This document shows, one piece after another, positions 17,275 to 25,566 of a stretch of 64,000 nt of DNA. The position numbers were made by a program, and so were the translations under genes. The DNA lies in assembly GCF_017874735.1 (NCBI RefSeq), contig NZ_JAGGLV010000031.1:17515-81514 (forward strand), given 5' to 3'. Source of the DNA: Paenibacillus silagei. GTDB lineage: Bacteria > Bacillota > Bacilli > Paenibacillales > Paenibacillaceae. Position 1 is the stretch's first letter. The number at the start of each line of letters is the position of its first letter. The notes under the pieces were generated by a model. It saw only the letters and a list, made by a program, of their open reading frames with translations. It had not been told where the DNA came from and did not search any database.

Positions 17275-18975
17275 TTATTTACTCCAGTTCTCAATTCTCC
17301 ACTTAATCTGCTCATTGATCTTGTCTTCGTAAGCCTTTACATTGGCTTTCTCGATCTGTTCCGTATAGTCGGTCCATACGGAATCGAATTCAGCCGGCTT
17401 GGCAAGAATGGCTTTCGGCAGGAACTTGGTCTGCAGCTCATTTAGCTTGGTACTGGCGATTTTGGCATCCGAGCCTTCAATCAGGTCGATGGACCAGGCA
17501 GGATAATAGACAGGGTTTGGCGGCGGATCGCTGAAGAAGTCCACGTAGGAATTGAAGCCATAGGCATCCAGAACTTCCTTATCGTACGGCTTCAGGCCTG
17601 CTTTATACTCTTCCGGCTGTGCAGCGGCATCCGTGGAGTTGCCGTCGCTGTAGCTTCCTTCGGTCTTAGGCAGATATTCGAACAATGATTTGGCCTTGTT
17701 GGCCAGCTGCCAGGTTGCATCGGCTGCATCATCACGCTGCTTCTGGGTTCTCATGAATCTGCCGTTCTCAACAATATAATCCTCGCCTTCTACACCCCAG
17801 GAGAACAGCTTCTGCCACTTCTCATCCATCAGGGTGTCGAGCAGCTTGATAATCTTCACCGGATCTTTGGCATTAATGCTGATGCCGAAGCCATTGTTAA
17901 GATTGAGCACCGCAAGATCGCGGTAGTGGTCTTTGGTCGACTCATCGTATACCAGCGGAAGACCTACATAAGTGCGTTCAATTTTATTCTGAGTCGTCAG
18001 TGAATCCTCAGCAGCGTTGAAGTTCCAGTGCTGGTCGAACATCCCCAGAACGGTTCCGCTGGACAGCTTTGCCATATACTGGTCGTAGTTCTGCACAAAG
18101 GTTTCTTTGTCGATAATGCCCTTCTCGTTCATCTCATTCAGCTTCTGATAGTACTTCTTGGCATAATCCTTATTGGCAAATACCTCGGCCACGCCGTCCT
18201 TCACGACTACGCCGCCATCATTCGGATGTCCGATCAGATGCTGAGGTGCGTTGAACAGACCCCAGTTTTTCCAGTCATAGTTCAGAATTTCGAACCCGAT
18301 GGTCGGGCTTCCGTCGATTTTGGGATACTTTGCTTTATATTGCTCAATCAGGTCAAAGTACTGATCCAGTGTCTTAACCTTCGGATAGTTGAATTCCTTA
18401 AGCACTGCTTTTTGAATCCAGAAGGCCGGTCCTGAATACCATGAGCTGTTGACCTTACCGTTATATACACCGTAGTTAGGCAAAATATAAATATGTCCGT
18501 CATTCGGGTCCTTCATCATGTTCCAATATTCTGCATAATGCGCTTTCAAATTCGGCGCATGCTCTTCGATCAGGTCTTCAAGCGGGATATATGCCCCTGC
18601 TGCTGTAAGCTTGGTGCTCCCGGTCATAAGGTCCGGATAATCCTGGCCGGCAATCATAACGCCCAGCTTCTGATTAATGTCACCTGCCAGGAATTCCATA
18701 TCGAAGCTGGCACCGGTCTCCTCTTTGATCTTCTTGTAGATCTTGTTGTCCGGTGTCGGCTGTTGCCCGGCTACTCCGATAAATGCGCTAACCTTGAATG
18801 GTTCAATCTTTCCTCCCGTGTTAGCTGAAGCAGAATCCGCCGCTGTAGTCGCCTTTGCTTTGTCAGTTGTAGCAGCATTCTTGTCGTTGCCCCCGCCGCA
18901 GCCTGACAGTGCGAAGCTAAGGGTTAATAGCGCAACCAGGGAATACTTAAACGTCATTTTCGACTTGCCCCCCAT
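17275..18975 (-). CDS. Oligosaccharide-binding lipoprotein of an LplABC-type importer
   Basis: A 566-residue lipoprotein. The start is the ATG at 18975, preceded by GGAGGTG; an in-frame ATG at 19023 would place this site inside the gene. The signal sequence ends in a lipobox (LSFALSGCGGG), followed by a Lys/Ala/Thr linker. The mature protein shows the LipO/LplA pattern: an early FIGVAGQQPTPDNKIYKKIKE segment in two blocks, DYPDLMTGSTK, a DGHIYILPNYGVYNG region, and NNGFGISINAKDPVKIIK. It should capture the substrate for the LplB/LplC permeases. A possible catabolite-repression element lies 32 bases upstream of the start. Confidence 0.9.
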   Translation of the reverse strand: MGGKSKMTFKYSLVALLTLSFALSGCGGGNDKNAATTDKAKATTAADSASANTGGKIEPFKVSAFIGVAGQQPTPDNKIYKKIKEETGASFDMEFLAGDINQKLGVMIAGQDYPDLMTGSTKLTAAGAYIPLEDLIEEHAPNLKAHYAEYWNMMKDPNDGHIYILPNYGVYNGKVNSSWYSGPAFWIQKAVLKEFNYPKVKTLDQYFDLIEQYKAKYPKIDGSPTIGFEILNYDWKNWGLFNAPQHLIGHPNDGGVVVKDGVAEVFANKDYAKKYYQKLNEMNEKGIIDKETFVQNYDQYMAKLSSGTVLGMFDQHWNFNAAEDSLTTQNKIERTYVGLPLVYDESTKDHYRDLAVLNLNNGFGISINAKDPVKIIKLLDTLMDEKWQKLFSWGVEGEDYIVENGRFMRTQKQRDDAADATWQLANKAKSLFEYLPKTEGSYSDGNSTDAAAQPEEYKAGLKPYDKEVLDAYGFNSYVDFFSDPPPNPVYYPAWSIDLIEGSDAKIASTKLNELQTKFLPKAILAKPAEFDSVWTDYTEQIEKANVKAYEDKINEQIKWRIENWSK

Positions 18976-19006
18976 TAAAGCACCTCCATAGTGTTTGTCT
19001 TTAATT

Positions 19007-19020
19007 TGTAAGCACTTACA
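19007..19020. promoter_or_regulatory. Candidate catabolite-responsive element (CcpA site)
   Basis: TGTAAGCACTTACA has perfect 6-bp arms and matches the cre consensus TGNAANCGNWNNCA except for the central G. It lies 32 bases upstream of the oligosaccharide-binding lipoprotein start, a normal place for carbon catabolite repression. The match is by eye only. Confidence 0.45.
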
Positions 19021-19087
19021 CAAGTAAATTATAGAGGTGAACTATCCGCTAAAATACGACCGAACTAAAGGTGTACCCCCGAAAATT

Positions 19088-20635
19088 TTAGAACTTGGCA
19101 TGCCGGTACTCATTCGGGCCCATGTGCAGCTCCTTCTCGAACCGCTTCAGAAACTGTCCGTAATTGGCATAACCGACACGTTCGGCAATCTCTGAGAGCT
19201 TCAGCCTGCTCCCGCGCAGGAGCTCAGCCGCAGCCTGAATCCGGAGATGATGCAGCTGCTCATTGAAGGTCATCCCGTTCTTCTTAATCAATAATTGCCC
19301 CAGGTATACCGGATGCAGGAAGAAGATCTCGGCCAGCTTCTGAATGCTCAGGCTCTCCTGATAATGCTCCCCGATGTACTGGTTGATCTCCCGGACAATC
19401 CCATGCGACTTATAATTCTGCTCTTGCACCAGCAGATCTATGGCCTTCCCGCCGTAGGACAATAAGCGGCTGAGCAGCCCGCTCAGCGGGGTCATCGCCT
19501 GCTGAACCTCTGATACCTCAACACCCGAGGCCACTCCGCCCTCCTCGCCTGCGGCTTCTGCCCCGGGTGCGAGTGCGAATATCCGGTACATGAGGTGGAT
19601 TACGAATTTGCGCACCACCTCCGGCGCCACCTGCTGTTCCCGGAAGCTGCGGGCCGCTGCCTCCAGTGCCTCGCGGTAGCCATCCGTGTCCAGGAGATTC
19701 ACGCAGTCCAGCAGAGCATCCATCAGCCCGATATGGTCATAGTGATAACTGAAGGGCTTGTCCTGCACCTCGCTGTAAGCCAGCACCCCTGCCTGCTCCG
19801 GCTCGTAAAAGAAATGTAAAAGAGTCTCTTTGGCCCGGCCATAACTGCCCTCTATGGACTCTAAGGAGTCTTCGGGGGTTCCCAGAGCGATGTGGATATT
19901 CTCTCCCCCGTACTCGCGCAGCAGGGTAACCAGCACTTCAGCTATTCCGGCAGCGTCCCCGCTGCCTTCCGTCATCCCGTACACGATCCCGAGCAATCCC
20001 GCCTCCAGATCGATCGTTACCAATGCTTTATATCCGGTCAGCAGGGAGACTGTGCGGTTCCTCACCTCTGAATACAGCTCCGGGACTGTCCGGATCAGGC
20101 AGATGTTCCAGGAATTGCTTTCCTTGAAGCCGGGCAGAGTCTCCAGCCATTCCATAAGCTCGGGTTCTCCCTTTTTGCCATATAACAGCCCCTTGATTAA
20201 GGTTGCCGCCTCTTCCCCGGAAGCGGTCTCATGGATTCTTCTGCGGTTCGCCTCCTGCTCCAGCTCCAGGCGGATCTCCCGCAGCTCCTCGGTAGCCTCC
20301 TCCGGGAAAACCGGCTTCAGCAGATAATGATTGATTCCGTAGCTGATTGCCTTACGGGCGTATTCAAACTCACTGTAGCCGCTCAGAATGACGAACTTCG
20401 TCGAATCCGTCCCCTCCTGCCGCCACTCCCCGATCATCTCCAGACCATTCATCAGCGGCATATGGATGTCGGTAATGACCAGATCCGGCTGAAGCTGCTT
20501 CATCATCTGCAGCCCCTCCCGGCCGTTGCCGCAGGTTCCGCAGAGCTCGAAGCCCAGCTCCTGCCAGTCGATCCACATCTCCATACCTTCAAGAGCGCTA
20601 GGCTCGTCATCGATTAATAGCACTTTGTATTTCAT
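19088..20635 (-). CDS. YesN-type response regulator with AraC DNA-binding domain
   Basis: A 515-residue regulator. The N-terminal receiver domain has the acidic pair at D9/D10, phosphorylation site D56 (VITDIHMPLMNG) and K in YLLKPVFPEEA. The middle part (about 130-390) is the poorly conserved linker found in YesN proteins. The C-terminal AraC domain has two helix-turn-helix units: LSIQKLAEIFFLHPVYLGQL and LSEIAERVGYANYGQFLKRF, ending in GPNEYR. The gene starts three bases after the stop of the YesM-type kinase gene, so the two are a matched pair. It probably activates the LplABC-type operon just downstream. Confidence 0.92.
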   Translation of the reverse strand: MKYKVLLIDDEPSALEGMEMWIDWQELGFELCGTCGNGREGLQMMKQLQPDLVITDIHMPLMNGLEMIGEWRQEGTDSTKFVILSGYSEFEYARKAISYGINHYLLKPVFPEEATEELREIRLELEQEANRRRIHETASGEEAATLIKGLLYGKKGEPELMEWLETLPGFKESNSWNICLIRTVPELYSEVRNRTVSLLTGYKALVTIDLEAGLLGIVYGMTEGSGDAAGIAEVLVTLLREYGGENIHIALGTPEDSLESIEGSYGRAKETLLHFFYEPEQAGVLAYSEVQDKPFSYHYDHIGLMDALLDCVNLLDTDGYREALEAAARSFREQQVAPEVVRKFVIHLMYRIFALAPGAEAAGEEGGVASGVEVSEVQQAMTPLSGLLSRLLSYGGKAIDLLVQEQNYKSHGIVREINQYIGEHYQESLSIQKLAEIFFLHPVYLGQLLIKKNGMTFNEQLHHLRIQAAAELLRGSRLKLSEIAERVGYANYGQFLKRFEKELHMGPNEYRHAKF

Positions 20636-20638
20636 CGT

Positions 20639-22462
20639 CTATACCTCTCTTTCCAGGGAATAATTCTTCTCAAGCAGCTTCAGGGGAATGCCAAAGGTCA
20701 CTACGGTTCCCTGATCCGGCGTACTGGATATCTCGAAGCGCACCTGATCTGCGTAATTCAGCTCCAGTCTGCGGTATACATTGCGAATCCCGATGTGGGT
20801 GCCCGAGTAATCCTCCTTGCGGACCGCGAACATCAGCTCCTTCAGCTTCTCCGGCTCCATGCCCTTACCATTGTCGGATACTGTAATCTGCAGCCTGTTA
20901 TCCAGCACGACCGCAGCCACTTTGATTACGCCCAGCCCCTCAATCGTCTGCAGGCCATGCTTGCAGGAATTCTCGACCAGCGGCTGCATACTCAGCTTAG
21001 GTATTTTATAATCCAGGGACTGCTCATCGATCTCAAAGGTATAATCGAATTTATCCCTGAACCTGAATTTCTCAATCCTCAGATACATGTCGATAAATGC
21101 GATCTCCTCGCGCACCGGCACCAGATCCTCCTTCCAGCTCAATAGTCTGCGCAGCAGCTTCGACAAGCTTTTTATAATATCGGTGACATCGTTATATTTG
21201 TTCTTGGTGCAGACCACCAGTATCGCATTCAGCGTGTTGAACAGGAAGTGGGGGTTCATCTGGCTCTGCAGGAAATTCAGCTCCGCCCTGACGCGCTCCA
21301 TCTCCAGGTTCTTGCTCTGGATCTCCAGCTTGTACACATCGTTGATCAGGGAGTGGATTCTGGAGGTCATCCGGTTAAAATTGTGGATTAGCCCGCCAAT
21401 CTCATCCCGGCCCTCATCGATGGCGATCAGCTCGAACTTCTCGTTCGTCACCTTCTGCATATGCCGGGACAGGCGTTTCACCCGGTAGTTGTAGGAGCGC
21501 AGCATGATATATATGAATATGCTGGTCAAAAGAGTAAGCGTGGTGGCTAGGCCCGCTGCGTACAGCCGGATATCGAGAACCGCCTGGGAGATCCGCTCCC
21601 CCTGCGTAATTCCGACAATCCGCCACCCTTTGAGATAATTAGCCGTCCCTACAGCCATTACCCGAACCCCCTCGCTCTCGTCCTGGCTGTCCCCCCACTG
21701 ATCGAATACCGGATAGGGATCATCCGTAATATGCTGATAGCCGCTGTCCGCTGACATCACGATCTTGTTCTCCCCATTGATCAGATAGAGGCTCAGGTAA
21801 TCCCGTTCCCGGACGATAATGTCATAGATCTCACTAAGGTCCAGATCGATCCGCAGCACCTTCTCATAGTTGTTCAGATTTCGGTAATTGTCCATGGTCT
21901 CAATAATGCTGAGCGTCGGGGTGGATGAAGCCAGATTCTTGTTCTCCATGATCCGGTAAGCAGCAACATAGACCTGGGTAGTGGCCTTCTTGGCCTGCCG
22001 GTACCAGTCACTGAACCATACTTTATCGTTCATTACCTGATAATTCCCCCCGGATACAACCGTCTGGTTGTTCGTGAATATACTGATTCGTTCCAGCTGG
22101 TTATTGACAGGCATATAGCTGTTCATCCGGTCTCTCAATTGTTCGTTGAACATACTGTAGAATTCGATAGAGTCCGTATAAGTCCGGTCCAGCATCTCGT
22201 ACAGATTCTTATCCGCAGCCAGCGTGTAGCCGACAGAGACTCCCCCTTCAATAAAATCATGAATGTCCTTCCGCGCCCGCTCCATGGAAATCTCCAGATT
22301 CTGCTGCTCCCTCGATTTGATGAGATCTGTAATCCGCTCCAGGAATACCAGATTCAGCACCATGATCGGCAGGAGCACACCCACAATGTAGATGAGATAG
22401 AACTTGTAGCTTAGCGGAATATCATTGACGATGGTGCCGAATTTAAACCGTTTTGTCGCCAT
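20639..22462 (-). CDS. YesM-type sensor histidine kinase
   Basis: A 607-residue membrane kinase. One helix (about 20-42) and a second (about 297-318) flank a large extracellular Cache-like sensor domain. A HAMP segment (LSRHMQKVTNEKFELI) follows. The His_kinase domain has the phospho-acceptor in LQSQMNPHFLFNTLNAILV, and the ATPase domain shows PLVENSCKHGL, VSDNGKGM and GIGIRNVYRRL-like wording (HIGIRNVYRRLEL). Such kinases sense sugars or sugar-bound proteins outside the cell. It is encoded between two YesN-type regulators, with a 70-bp tandem repeat in the gap before it. The ribosome binding site (GAGGG) abuts the ATG and looks weak. Confidence 0.92.
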   Translation of the reverse strand: MATKRFKFGTIVNDIPLSYKFYLIYIVGVLLPIMVLNLVFLERITDLIKSREQQNLEISMERARKDIHDFIEGGVSVGYTLAADKNLYEMLDRTYTDSIEFYSMFNEQLRDRMNSYMPVNNQLERISIFTNNQTVVSGGNYQVMNDKVWFSDWYRQAKKATTQVYVAAYRIMENKNLASSTPTLSIIETMDNYRNLNNYEKVLRIDLDLSEIYDIIVRERDYLSLYLINGENKIVMSADSGYQHITDDPYPVFDQWGDSQDESEGVRVMAVGTANYLKGWRIVGITQGERISQAVLDIRLYAAGLATTLTLLTSIFIYIMLRSYNYRVKRLSRHMQKVTNEKFELIAIDEGRDEIGGLIHNFNRMTSRIHSLINDVYKLEIQSKNLEMERVRAELNFLQSQMNPHFLFNTLNAILVVCTKNKYNDVTDIIKSLSKLLRRLLSWKEDLVPVREEIAFIDMYLRIEKFRFRDKFDYTFEIDEQSLDYKIPKLSMQPLVENSCKHGLQTIEGLGVIKVAAVVLDNRLQITVSDNGKGMEPEKLKELMFAVRKEDYSGTHIGIRNVYRRLELNYADQVRFEISSTPDQGTVVTFGIPLKLLEKNYSLEREV

Positions 22463-22490
22463 CCCTCACACACACCCGGCTTTCTTAAGA

Positions 22491-22630
22491 TTTCGGGGTC
22501 CCCGCAAAGTATCTGAGTAACCTTCGAAGCCAACGCCTCACTTTGTGGGGTTACTTTAGATTTCGGGGTCCCCGCAAAGTACCTGAGTAACCTTCGAAGC
22601 CATAGCCCCACTTTGTGGGGTTATTTTAGA
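22491..22630. repeat. Two tandem 70-bp palindromic repeats
   Basis: Copies 22491-22560 and 22561-22630 are near-identical, each starting TTTCGGGGTCCCCGCAAAGT and ending TTTAGA. Within each copy CCCCGCAAAGT pairs with ACTTTGTGGGG, giving a long hairpin. The second copy runs into the stop codon of the response regulator gene at 22626. The array fills the gap between a response regulator and the kinase gene that follows it on the minus strand. Confidence 0.92.
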
Positions 22631-24173
22631 GCTGTTTATTGTTGTGGGCATTCTTGTACACCGAAGGTGATGAACCCACCTTATTCTTGAACTTGTCGAT
22701 GAAATAATCGGTATTGGAAAAGCCCACCTGCACCGCGATATCCGATATCTTGAGCTGGGTGCGCTTGAGCAGGCTTTTGGCCGCTTCGATCCGCTTCTCA
22801 TTCAGATAATCGCTGAAGCTGCGCCCTGTCTCCTTGCGGAACAACTGGCCCAGATAGGCAGAATTCATGTGGAACTGCCTGGCGAGATCCTGGAGCTGCA
22901 GCTTGCTGCGGAATTCCAGATCTACATATTGAATAACATTATAGATGGTGTTCCCCTCGTTATGGGCCCGCAGCTCGGTGAGGTACGCTGCGGTCTCCAG
23001 GCAGAGCCGGTCCACATACAGGCTGAGCTTGTAATAGTCCCTGAGCCCGCCCATGTTGCCGTACTCCTTGTGCATCGCACACATAATCTGGTCGGGGTCT
23101 CCCTGCATCTCAGCAATACTCCGGCATAAGGTCATCTCCAGATGGGCTACCTCAGCCTGTGCAGCGTCAATACTCACCCTCTTGGCGGTCATGGCTGCGA
23201 AGGCTTCCCTGGCAGCAGCCCGAATTCTTTCATGCACGCCTTCCTTCACCTCATCCAGCACACGCGTAAAATGCCCGTCAGTGAATTCGGAAGTCAAGCG
23301 GGCCGTACGCAGGTCGTTGTAGTAGAAAATCCCGCCCCGCTCCTTCCGGTACTTGAGCCCCCACACCTCAAGCGTCTGGGTGTACAGCTCCTGGATGGCG
23401 CGCAGACCGTTCCCCCGGCCGCTGATCATTACAGCCACCGGTACCCCCAGCTTCGCTGACTGCACCTTCTGCACCTGAGCAGCTGCTGCCTCCAGCGCTT
23501 CCGTGGATAGTCCGGCTGAGCGAATCAGAAGCCCGGCCCTTCCGGCCGGGTCCTGGAACACATAGCCCAGGTGATCCGGGAAGCCTTCGGTATCCCCTTC
23601 ATTCAGGCTCACCGTACCTGAACCTGAAATGGCAGCAGCAAGAATGCATTGCAGCTCTGTATCAGGCTGAAGCCCCAGCAGACCGTAGGCGGCGTGTTCC
23701 AGCTCCTGACTCCAATCCCCCTGGACACAACGGCTGATCAGATTATGCACCAGAATATTATGCTTCTTCCGTTCCTCTAGTCTGGAAGCGGTTTCATAAT
23801 GGATAATAGCTCGGATCTTCCCGAGCAGTTCCTCGATCTCCTCATCATCCACCGGCTTCAGCAGGTAGCCGTCTACCTTGTGGCGCAGCGCAGTCCGGGC
23901 ATAGTTGAAATCGTCATATCCGCTCAGGATCACGAACCGGGGCGGCGGGTCTACCGTTTCCTTCACCGCCGCAATCAGCTCCAAGCCGCTCATCACCGGA
24001 AGATTGATATCCGTCAGCAGCAGATCCGGCCTGTGCTCCCGGATCAGCCGCAGGGCCTCCCCGGCACTAAGCGCTTCAGCGCATACCTCGAATCCGGCTT
24101 TCTCCCAGTTCACCATCGTCCGGAGTCCTTCCAGAACCCAGGGTTCATCGTCCACAATCATGACTTTCAGCAT
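22626..24173 (-). CDS. Second YesN-type response regulator with AraC domain
   Basis: A 515-residue protein, the same length as the regulator at 19088-20635 but clearly divergent in sequence. Receiver features: acidic pair D8/D9, phosphorylation site D55 (LLLTDINLPVMSG), K in YLLKPVDDEE. The C-terminal AraC domain reads LQLQDLARQFHMNSAYLGQL and KISDIAVQVGFSNTDYFIDK, with PSVYKN at the end. It is the first gene of the minus-strand regulatory run; the kinase follows 163 bases later, behind the 70-bp repeats. Having two regulators around one YesM-type kinase is unusual. Either it is also phosphorylated by that kinase, or its own kinase has been lost. Confidence 0.9.
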   Translation of the reverse strand: MLKVMIVDDEPWVLEGLRTMVNWEKAGFEVCAEALSAGEALRLIREHRPDLLLTDINLPVMSGLELIAAVKETVDPPPRFVILSGYDDFNYARTALRHKVDGYLLKPVDDEEIEELLGKIRAIIHYETASRLEERKKHNILVHNLISRCVQGDWSQELEHAAYGLLGLQPDTELQCILAAAISGSGTVSLNEGDTEGFPDHLGYVFQDPAGRAGLLIRSAGLSTEALEAAAAQVQKVQSAKLGVPVAVMISGRGNGLRAIQELYTQTLEVWGLKYRKERGGIFYYNDLRTARLTSEFTDGHFTRVLDEVKEGVHERIRAAAREAFAAMTAKRVSIDAAQAEVAHLEMTLCRSIAEMQGDPDQIMCAMHKEYGNMGGLRDYYKLSLYVDRLCLETAAYLTELRAHNEGNTIYNVIQYVDLEFRSKLQLQDLARQFHMNSAYLGQLFRKETGRSFSDYLNEKRIEAAKSLLKRTQLKISDIAVQVGFSNTDYFIDKFKNKVGSSPSVYKNAHNNKQL

Positions 24174-24310
24174 GAGCTCCGCTCCCCTCTCAATAATCTA
24201 AATTTGGTAAGTAATAGAATTACATGTAATGCTAACATACAAGTTTAATCCTGTGAATGTTAAGTTAAGCGGCTATCTGACCCATACCTAGCATTACTGG
24301 TTCAGCACAA

Positions 24311-24356
24311 ACAGGGAAGACCACAGCCATACTAGTATGGCTGTGGTCTTCCCTGT
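24311..24356. terminator. 46-bp loopless perfect palindrome, probable terminator
   Basis: The sequence from ACAGGGAAGACCACAGCCAT to its exact complement is continuous, with ACTAGT at the centre, giving 23-bp arms and no loop bases. It lies between the minus-strand gene ending at 24383 and the upstream region of the regulator starting at 24173. It would terminate transcription leaving 24383. U-runs are weak, so another role cannot be excluded. Confidence 0.7.
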
Positions 24357-24382
24357 CCTTTAAAGTATTTTCGAATGTCGCA

Positions 24383-25450
24383 TTACTTGATTTTATTCGC
24401 AATTACTGAGATCTTACCAGATGAATAATCTAGAAAGTAGGCTGTTTGCGAATTTGTGTTATAGTACAAAAATTTCGCAGCACCATCTTTAGGCCAATCT
24501 TGTTGCTTTAATATAATAGACCCTTCTTGAGAAAACAATGACCAACTCTGTTCCAATAAATTTCCTACGAAGACTTGACCGTTAATGGATTCGGTGATCC
24601 ACCCAGAAATGTCCCCCTCTTCTTTAAAAGTTTGTTTTATGGAAGCAGTTTCTTTTCTAGTTGTTTTATCGATTAACCGGAATACCTTTTGCACATCCTT
24701 AGCTGAGGGACGTGTTACATTCCCTGGTACAGCCTGATAGGTATAAGAAGAGAATGCAGTAACGTAATTACTATTGGAATTAATTGAAAAATCGGTATTG
24801 AAATCCTTAAGTAATGTTTCATTCTTCGAGTAAAGATTAACCATTTTTAAAAAATACTCATCACTCATGACTCCCTGTGCACGGTACTTAATAGCTAAAT
24901 TAGGATATCCATCGAATTCCCAATCCATGACGGATACACTTTCATATCCTTTATCACTTATCTTGGCGTTGTAACTAACACTTGGTTTAGTCCATGGGTA
25001 TTGATAAAGGTTAAAGGTATTATTAGACTGAACCATTATTCGTTCGTTTACTTTGCCTGTGGGAGCTACCCATTTAATTTTATCGCCCGCATTTTTAAGA
25101 GCTATCTCGGTTTTGCTGGTAACTTTCCCATCAAATGAGAATACCAACTTTGAAATTTTAGTTCCCTTTCCTTTTTTAAGCAGCACTATTTTTTGAGGAT
25201 TGTTCAAAACCTTTACATCCAAGATAGGATTTACATCGGACGAAATCGTGGTAGTTGTGTTTGTCTTTAAATTAACGATATCAGCTTTATTATTAACATG
25301 GTCAACAAGTGTTACTACATCTTCTTTAACATATAATACATCTGTTTGGTCATTACTTGGCTGTTGCTGAGATGAACTGGCATAAGACTGATCGGCAGAT
25401 ACCATTAACCCAAGAGTCATAGTAGAAATAACAATAATTTTTTTTATCAC
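24383..25450 (-). CDS. Secreted protein of unknown function
   Basis: A 355-residue protein that I do not recognise. It has a cleavable signal peptide (MIKKIIVISTMTLGLMVSAD, cleaved near SYASSS). The mature part is rich in Asn, Ser, Thr and Lys, and made of many short beta-strand-like segments such as VLYVKEDVVTLVDHVNNKAD and FNLYQYPWTKPSVSY, which suggests a beta-propeller or beta-sandwich; this is a guess from the pattern. There are no cysteines in the mature chain that I can see. It is AT-rich, unlike the regulators on its left. A terminator-like hairpin separates it from the secreted-protein gene upstream (25567), so the two are probably transcribed separately. Confidence 0.75.
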   Translation of the reverse strand: MIKKIIVISTMTLGLMVSADQSYASSSQQQPSNDQTDVLYVKEDVVTLVDHVNNKADIVNLKTNTTTTISSDVNPILDVKVLNNPQKIVLLKKGKGTKISKLVFSFDGKVTSKTEIALKNAGDKIKWVAPTGKVNERIMVQSNNTFNLYQYPWTKPSVSYNAKISDKGYESVSVMDWEFDGYPNLAIKYRAQGVMSDEYFLKMVNLYSKNETLLKDFNTDFSINSNSNYVTAFSSYTYQAVPGNVTRPSAKDVQKVFRLIDKTTRKETASIKQTFKEEGDISGWITESINGQVFVGNLLEQSWSLFSQEGSIILKQQDWPKDGAAKFLYYNTNSQTAYFLDYSSGKISVIANKIK

Positions 25451-25513
25451 AAAATAACCCTCCCGTTATACAATTTTAAATCCTTATTCATATGACGCTA
25501 CAATAAAGAAAAA

Positions 25514-25542
25514 GTTGCAGAAAAGTAAATATTTTCTGCAAC
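25514..25542. terminator. Terminator after the secreted-protein gene at 25567
   Basis: GTTGCAGAAAA and TTTTCTGCAAC form an 11-bp stem around a 7-base loop, 25 bases downstream of the stop codon of the minus-strand gene. Confidence 0.75.
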
Positions 25543-25566
25543 GTAATTACAAATATTTATCTGCGA

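Noticed and set aside
22411..22801. Short open frames sharing an ASKVTQ.LCGDPEI peptide
   Set aside because: They are readings of the 70-bp tandem repeats and overlap the true regulator and kinase genes.
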